Shown here: positions 8,720 to 12,500 of the stretch, piece after piece
How positions within the stretch are numbered: the stretch's first letter is position 1
Layout: every line of letters begins with the position of its first letter
Source: Glandiceps talaboti
Lineage: Eukaryota > Hemichordata > Enteropneusta > Spengelidae
Assembly (NCBI RefSeq): GCF_964340395.1
Contig: NC_135556.1
Coordinates: 8,502,501-8,515,000 of the forward strand
Length of the DNA stretch: 12,500 nt
Reading direction: 5' to 3'
Program-made: the position numbers and the translations under genes
Notes under the pieces: model-generated
Told to the model about the DNA's origin: nothing
The model's input: the letters and a program-made list of their open reading frames with translations, nothing else
Database searches by the model: none

Positions 8720-9041
8720 TATGAAAAAACTTCCACGGAGCCAAAATGTAAAATGTCACATTATGTGTTGTGTGGAGTCTTGGCAACTGAACAGACATAC
8801 TCATTTAACGTAATCTTGTATTGGAATTTAGAAATATCACCATAGAAATGAGACCGTGGTTCAGTTAAGCCTTAGATTTCCTTTTGAGATCTACAGGAAC
8901 ATGGAGTGCAAATTTTACAATCACCTCGGAAAGTGGCACCTCCGAACGATGGTAGCAAAATTGTTACGTAGAGTTTGAAATCATCATTCTGTCAATATAA
9001 TATATAATATAAGTAATACATACCGTCATGCTTACAAAGAA

Positions 9042-9149
9042 CTAGTATAGTATAGTATAGTATAGTATAGTATAGTATAGTATAGTATAGTATAACTATA
9101 GTATAGTATAGTATAGTATAGTATAGTATAGTATAGTATAGTATAGTGG
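9042..9149. repeat. (TATAG)n pentanucleotide array, unit D
   Basis: The shortest block, about 108 bases, nearly pure except one TATAACTATAG interruption near 9091-9101. Confidence 0.97.
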
Positions 9150-9314
9150 TATATTTTATTTCACATGAAATAATGTTTAAAAAAATACTTTGTCTAGAGT
9201 AAAAAACAACATACAGAAACAACAAAAACAAATATGTTAGATATAAATATATATGTAACTCTATAAAGGAACTATATTGTGAATAAACAATGTTGAGTAC
9301 ATATATCTCAATTC

Positions 9315-9567
9315 AGACGTCAAATTGTCAAATTGCAATGAAATTCTTGGAGACTAGTAGATTTGAATCCTTGGAGTTACACTTTCAATTCAAGACAAAG
9401 TTTACGGTTTGATTTGTACTTTAATTCATGGACTTTATTATAATTCCTATAATTCCTGTAATTTATTGTTTTGACTAACCAGTGTATTTAGTTCAGCGAT
9501 TTACAATAATTTGTGTTTTGATACAATAGATTCACTCAAGGCTTCTTGTCGAAATTAACACAGCAAC
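9315..9567 (+). other. unique upstream region of the ZU5-like gene
   Basis: Single-copy AT-rich DNA between the tandem array and the first predicted coding exon. It probably contains the 5' UTR and perhaps the promoter, but I see no reliable TATA box or initiator. An acceptor-like AATAG (to 9528) and CACAG (to 9563) leave open an upstream non-coding exon. Confidence 0.35.
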
Positions 9568-9661
9568 ATGACAACACTGATCAATCCTGGTTCAAAAAAT
9601 GGACTTGATGACGTACAATGTTCGGATGGTGGCAGATTGTACAACTGGCCTACTACACCAG
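9568..9661 (+). CDS. first coding exon of the ZU5-like gene (predicted)
   Basis: ATG at 9568 opens a 31-codon frame, MTTLINPGSKNGLDDVQC then SDGGRLYNWPTTP, ending in phase 1 at CAG|GTATAC (donor GT at 9662-9663). Amino-acid composition looks like real protein, and the one leftover base joins the exon at 10296 to give an intact codon (G+CT, Ala). It has no signal peptide or membrane segment, so a cytosolic protein is the simplest reading. The start is the first ATG after an upstream in-frame region with no motif; an upstream coding exon cannot be excluded. I do not recognise this N-terminus. Confidence 0.55.
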
Positions 9662-9795
9662 GTATACCATATCTCATAAATTATAGTATTGTCCGACATT
9701 TATGCTTGAACATTGATATTCACAAATCGTAGTGCTCTGTAAAGGAATGGGAAATATGAAAAAAAATGTCTAGTTTTAATACTTCTCTACTTTAC

Positions 9796-9955
9796 AGAGA
9801 GAAAGAGAGAGCGAGAGAGAGAAAGAGAGAAAGAGAGAAAGAGAGAGAAAGAGAGAGACAGACAGACAGACTGACAGACAGAGAGGGGAGAGAGACAGAC
9901 TCACACACATACTGGGAGGGAGGGAGACAGACAGACAGATAGACAGACTGACAGG
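9796..9955 (+). repeat. GA-rich / GACA polypurine repeat
   Basis: GAGAAA and GAGA repeats grade into GACAGACA and GGGAGGGAGG blocks, almost all purine on the plus strand. It lies in the first intron of the predicted gene and could adopt triplex (H-DNA) structure. Confidence 0.9.
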
Positions 9956-10005
9956 CTTTTTGTATCATTTATTAGGTATTAAAAAATGTGTTGTTTTGAT
10001 GTTAG

Positions 10006-10067
10006 AGTGTGCTGTGATGACTCATGGAAAGGACGTTATATGTGAATCCCTACAAAAATCATTTTAA
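10006..10067 (+). CDS. possible alternative terminal exon (tentative)
   Basis: After a T-rich tract and TTAG acceptor (AG at 10004-10005), the frame set by the first exon (phase 1) reads ECAVMTHGKDVICESLQKSF and stops at TAA 10065-10067. The composition is protein-like and the phase fits, giving a ~51-residue isoform that would lack the ZU5 domain. There is no good donor inside it (GTTATA at 10035 is weak). Twenty codons is short enough to be chance. Confidence 0.2.
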
Positions 10068-10295
10068 CGCGTATTCACATTTCTCGTCTCTTTATTGAGA
10101 AATAGTCAAGAAAACAAAAACAAAAACAAAACAAAATTCGTAAACATTTCAAATGACACAAATTCATACTTCGACAACTTTTGAAAGAATCTAACCGCAC
10201 AGAATATGACATTGCACTTATTTTCAGCGTCTACATTCACAATTCTTTTTTCCTATTTATTTCGTTGTCTTTATCTTCAAATTAAACGTCAAAAG

Positions 10296-10429
10296 CTCGA
10301 AAAGGTGATGCACGTGTTAAAGTACACTGGAACCCCGTTGAAGATGGCAGTCAAATCAACGAAAAAACGATTTTATTGCCTTATAACAAAGGTGGACAAT
10401 TGGTATTTAATGTAGGAACAGATAGCAAG
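10296..10429 (+). CDS. second coding exon of the ZU5-like gene (predicted)
   Basis: A pyrimidine-rich stretch (about 10245-10278) leads to CAAAAG|CTCGA (AG at 10294-10295). In the frame inherited from the first exon it reads RKGDARVKVHWNPVEDG, then SQINEKTILLPYNKGGQ, then LVFNVGTDSK, 44 full codons, ending in phase 0 at AAG|GTGTGT (donor 10430-10431). The same frame has a TAA just upstream of the acceptor, so the exon boundary is needed. The other frames lack this protein-like composition. No family recognised for this segment; the alternating hydrophobic pattern suggests beta strands. Alternative donors (AAT|GTAGGA at about 10412) also keep phase 0. Confidence 0.55.
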
Positions 10430-12074
10430 GTGTGTGCAAATTCTAATATTTACATGTTTTATGCGATTCATTTGTTAGTCATACTAACATGGTTACCAAC
10501 ACAACGAGATTCAAAATAGTGCTGTGATAATTATCTGTTTGGTTTTGAGTGCATGTTCTTTTTTTGTTTTTATTCTACAAGGACCACAACCTATCTGCAT
10601 CAAAACAGATTCTACCATGATAAAGAGACACAAAATCACGGCAATTGACGGAATGCTGACGATGAGAACTTCAAGTTGCCAATCAAAGGCAAATTATAAC
10701 AATTAAAAAACTGTAAATAATACTGTAACACTGCTGCCTGTATAAACCTTTTAGGTCAATATCCATATCATGTTTTCACCGACAAGGCATGCGCACTTAT
10801 TAGCAAGTAACTTCAGAATGTTTGTGTCCATGGCGACACCAATCGACTATCTACACCGATAGTATCACAGATTGTCTTCTGATCAGGCGCTGACCTTTTT
10901 ATTTGACAGTCATCATCACTCTTTATAGAGTCAATAATTTGCTATAAACTTCATAATGAGGTTTTGTGCATAGAGATACCATGCAATTCAAGTGTCCAAT
11001 CTACATCCACATTTTCATGGAAAAGCTTTTCAGAGATATCTTGTATTGTATAATAATATGCTAATTCGTGCCTATGTTCTGTAGTCAATGCCCTCTTTCT
11101 CATGTCGGGGCGGGTGGGGGGGGGGAGTTCAGTTAATACTTTGAATTATATTGCATGATAATTACAACCTTGGCCTTTAATACTCAGATAATACTCAACA
11201 ACGTTAGGTCTCCATGCAAAGTGGAATTTTGTGATATTCTAACATGGAGTTCCTCCTTTCTAGTTGCATTTTAACTGTTCTAACCTTTAAGATAAAACAT
11301 TGTACACAACTAATATGTACACAGTTAAGAATGATGAAGCTAATGCACACTTCAATATTTCAAATTCAACCTGTTCATTGTCATGATAAAAGATCGATAT
11401 ATAGGAATGATTTATATACACTGTATTTTAGACAACGAACACATGTTTCTACGAGATGCTATTTTGTATACAATGAGGTAAACCCTTCGAACTGATTACC
11501 TTTACCTATAGGTACAGAACGTTTAGGCCAAAAAAAGAATTATTTCTGGTCAGGACATTTGTCTAAATACATATTTAAAAGGCATGCATTGGTTAAAATT
11601 AGTCTCCAACACCGAAAAATGAAGAGAGAAAAAAATACAGCCAGAGTATTAAAGAATAACACTTTTGGCCTGAACGGCTTGCCACAGACCTGAAACCATG
11701 AATTCGGGTTTTTATTGTCCTTACATGTAGAAAGACAGTTAATGCAGCTTGATTGAACCAAACCTTCTACAACTTTTGGAGATAGTTTGAAAACTTTCGA
11801 GTTTTATTTGTGTGTGTTTGGACGTAGTTTTTACCACTGTGTGACAGTAGTAGGACCGTAATTTGCATTTTATGAAGATGTCGCCACCAGGATATTTAGG
11901 GATAATAAGAGACAGTTGTCATAATTGTTTTGGGACCAATCACCTTTAAATACTAGGATTACAGAATAAATTTGGAAAACCTGAAAAGGATGCGATCAAT
12001 TTGCGCATTTTTTTGGATCTATTGAAAAATAGCAAGATCAACGTACCCTTCTTCAAAATTGTTCTCTCAAAAAG
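10430..12074 (+). other. predicted second intron, with possible minor exons
   Basis: About 1.6 kb of AT-rich DNA with a strong acceptor at about 10561-10581 (T-rich tract then CTACAAG). In phase 0 the following sequence reads DHNLSASKQILP and then stops (10618-10620), so it would be a short terminal exon or a decoy. An exon-like stretch ends at AATGAG|GTAAAC (about 11477), and a frame from about 11513 stays open about 60 codons after a TATAG acceptor, but neither fits the phases cleanly. It also contains a G-run at 11107-11125. I see nothing else here. Confidence 0.4.
11107..11125 (+). repeat. G-rich tract, G-quadruplex candidate
   Basis: GGGG-C-GGG-T followed by ten Gs provides at least four G-runs with one-base loops on the sense strand of the predicted intron. 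Folding is predicted from sequence only. Confidence 0.7.
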
Positions 12075-12398
12075 GTGCCCATGTTGGCCAAGCTATCAGA
12101 CGTACCACTGATACAACTTGAAGTACCACCAGCAGCCATCGGGAAAGACATACGCATCGTGTCCACGGTCGTACAAGATCCGCCGTGTCGTGTCATCCTA
12201 CAAGACTATGAATTCCTCGTCACTGACATTTTGGAGTTGACGGTGGAGCCTTCCTCTAAGGGTTTCCAGTTTAGGAAACCTGTAATTTTCAGTATCAAAG
12301 TTGACGACGAGACGGCATTGAACAAGACCCGAGAAATTGCCATACGGGTTACAAATGATGAAAGCAAAGATACATGGGATGAGTTGGAAACCTGGCAA
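12075..12398 (+). CDS. ZU5-domain exon of the predicted gene
   Basis: An exon of 108 codons between acceptor CAAAAAG (AG 12073-12074, preceded by TTGTTCTCTC) and a consensus donor CAA|GTAAGT (12399-12400), phase 0 at both ends. It begins VPMLAKLSDVPLIQLEVPPA. Key ZU5-like features: LEVPPAAIGKDIRI (compare the VIPPxxxxxxxxI strand of ankyrins and UNC5), PPCRVILQDYEFLVTDILEL, GFQFRKPVIFSI (the conserved G-x-x-F-x-x-PV turn), and KTREIAIRVTNDESKDTWDEL (compare the KEREL...NGETWKE end of ankyrin ZU5). ZU5 is a beta-sandwich binding module found in ankyrins, UNC5 receptors, ZO-1 and the death-domain protein PIDD. The following exons, which could show a death domain, UPA domain or something else, lie outside the window. 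An upstream ATG in the exon is internal, not a start. Confidence 0.75.
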
Positions 12399-12500
12399 GT
12401 AAGTAAAAATATCTAAGATAGTTTAGGTACCGGTAGGCATAAATCCAGTGATTCATAACAGACAGCATGTCATCGAGTAAAGTAAATTATAGGTTTCTTA
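12399..12500 (+). other. start of the next intron
   Basis: Begins with the consensus donor GTAAGT and is AT-rich to the end of the window. The reading frame hits a TAA soon after the splice site (12414-12416), so splicing is required for the protein to continue. Confidence 0.6.

Larger units (their letters stand above)
3349..9314. repeat. four-copy tandem array of a 1.2-1.8 kb unit
   Basis: The same sequence block starts at 3349, 5061, 6286 and 7542, and the last copy stops at about 9314, where similarity to the internal junctions ends (AATTC then AGACG instead of ATCTCC). Each unit begins CTCCG..., includes GGGCACCTTGGA and a TTCTATGG-rich start, and ends ...TATATCTAAATTC (copy D reads TCTCAATTC). 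All three internal junctions are identical, as expected if one duplication was later multiplied by unequal crossing-over. Copies differ by scattered substitutions, small indels, microsatellite length and a ~0.5-0.6 kb LINE insert in the first and last copies only. No complete gene is recognisable inside. By position it lies just upstream of the ZU5 gene. Confidence 0.95.
7542..9314. repeat. tandem unit D (1773 bases, LINE-containing)
   Basis: Fourth copy, carrying the LINE remnant with a greatly expanded ATT tail. It also has a small insertion at about 7940-7946 before the conserved TTTGTTTGTAG. The right edge of the array, about 250 bases before the first ZU5-gene exon, is here. Confidence 0.9.

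Noticed and set aside
4662-9231. Minus-strand reading frames rich in TILYY repeats over the (TATAG)n arrays
   Set aside because: Pentanucleotide repeats with no stop in some frames give long open frames automatically; the repeat length varies between copies and there is no flanking protein motif.
3349-9314. CRISPR-like or satellite interpretation of the tandem array
   Set aside because: Units are over 1 kb with no short repeat-spacer pattern, and only four copies are present, so it is a local segmental tandem duplication.
11244-11495. Plus-strand frame of 83 codons in the predicted intron
   Set aside because: No motif and no phase match to neighbouring exons; the acceptor and donor-like sites inside it do not give a consistent frame.
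11513-11695. Plus-strand frame of about 60 codons after a TATAG acceptor (TERLGQKKNYFWSG...)
   Set aside because: It needs a phase-1 upstream exon that I could not find, ends at a stop without a donor, and matches no family; kept only as a remote possibility.
11540-11761. Minus-strand frame of 73 codons
   Set aside because: Antisense to the predicted gene's intron with no recognisable domain or splice context.

Overview
This is eukaryotic genomic DNA, very probably from an invertebrate animal. It is AT-rich and has little coding sequence, GT-AG splice sites, fragments of non-LTR (LINE) retrotransposons and many microsatellites. TACATGTA-type palindromes recur, which loosely suggests a marine lophotrochozoan such as a mollusc; that guess is weak. 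There are no operons, no bacterial-style genes, and I saw no rRNA, tRNA or CRISPR array.

Layout. (1) 1-600: unassigned AT-rich DNA, a long (CT)n tract at 430-500, then the isolated 3' end of a LINE (a hairpin followed by an ATT-like tail). (2) About 604-1684: a 5'-truncated, decayed LINE with the YADD part of its reverse transcriptase, a frameshift, a 3' UTR hairpin and an (AATA)n tail. (3) 1685-3348: non-coding, with a few small simple repeats. (4) 3349-9314: the main structure, four tandem copies (A-D) of a 1.2-1.8 kb unit. Each copy has a (TATAG)n pentanucleotide array and a small hairpin. A and D also carry the same 5'-truncated LINE 3' end, which B and C lack at exactly that point. (5) 9315-12500: the 5' part of a split gene. 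Three exons with matching phases (9568-9661, 10296-10429, 12075-12398) run off the window; the third encodes a ZU5-like domain.

Most long reading frames in the window are microsatellite translations (TILYY or RE repeats) or shadow frames. The believable coding content is the ZU5-gene exons plus the LINE remnants. Within the array, a cysteine-rich minus-strand frame and an exon-like module bounded by splice signals recur in every unit, but the decay in some copies argues against both being active genes.

The best leads for novelty are in the array. Variant bases group the copies as A+B versus C+D over most of the unit, but as A+D versus B+C around the LINE insertion, which implies conversion or precise loss. 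The hairpin in copy B has a paired (compensatory) base change.
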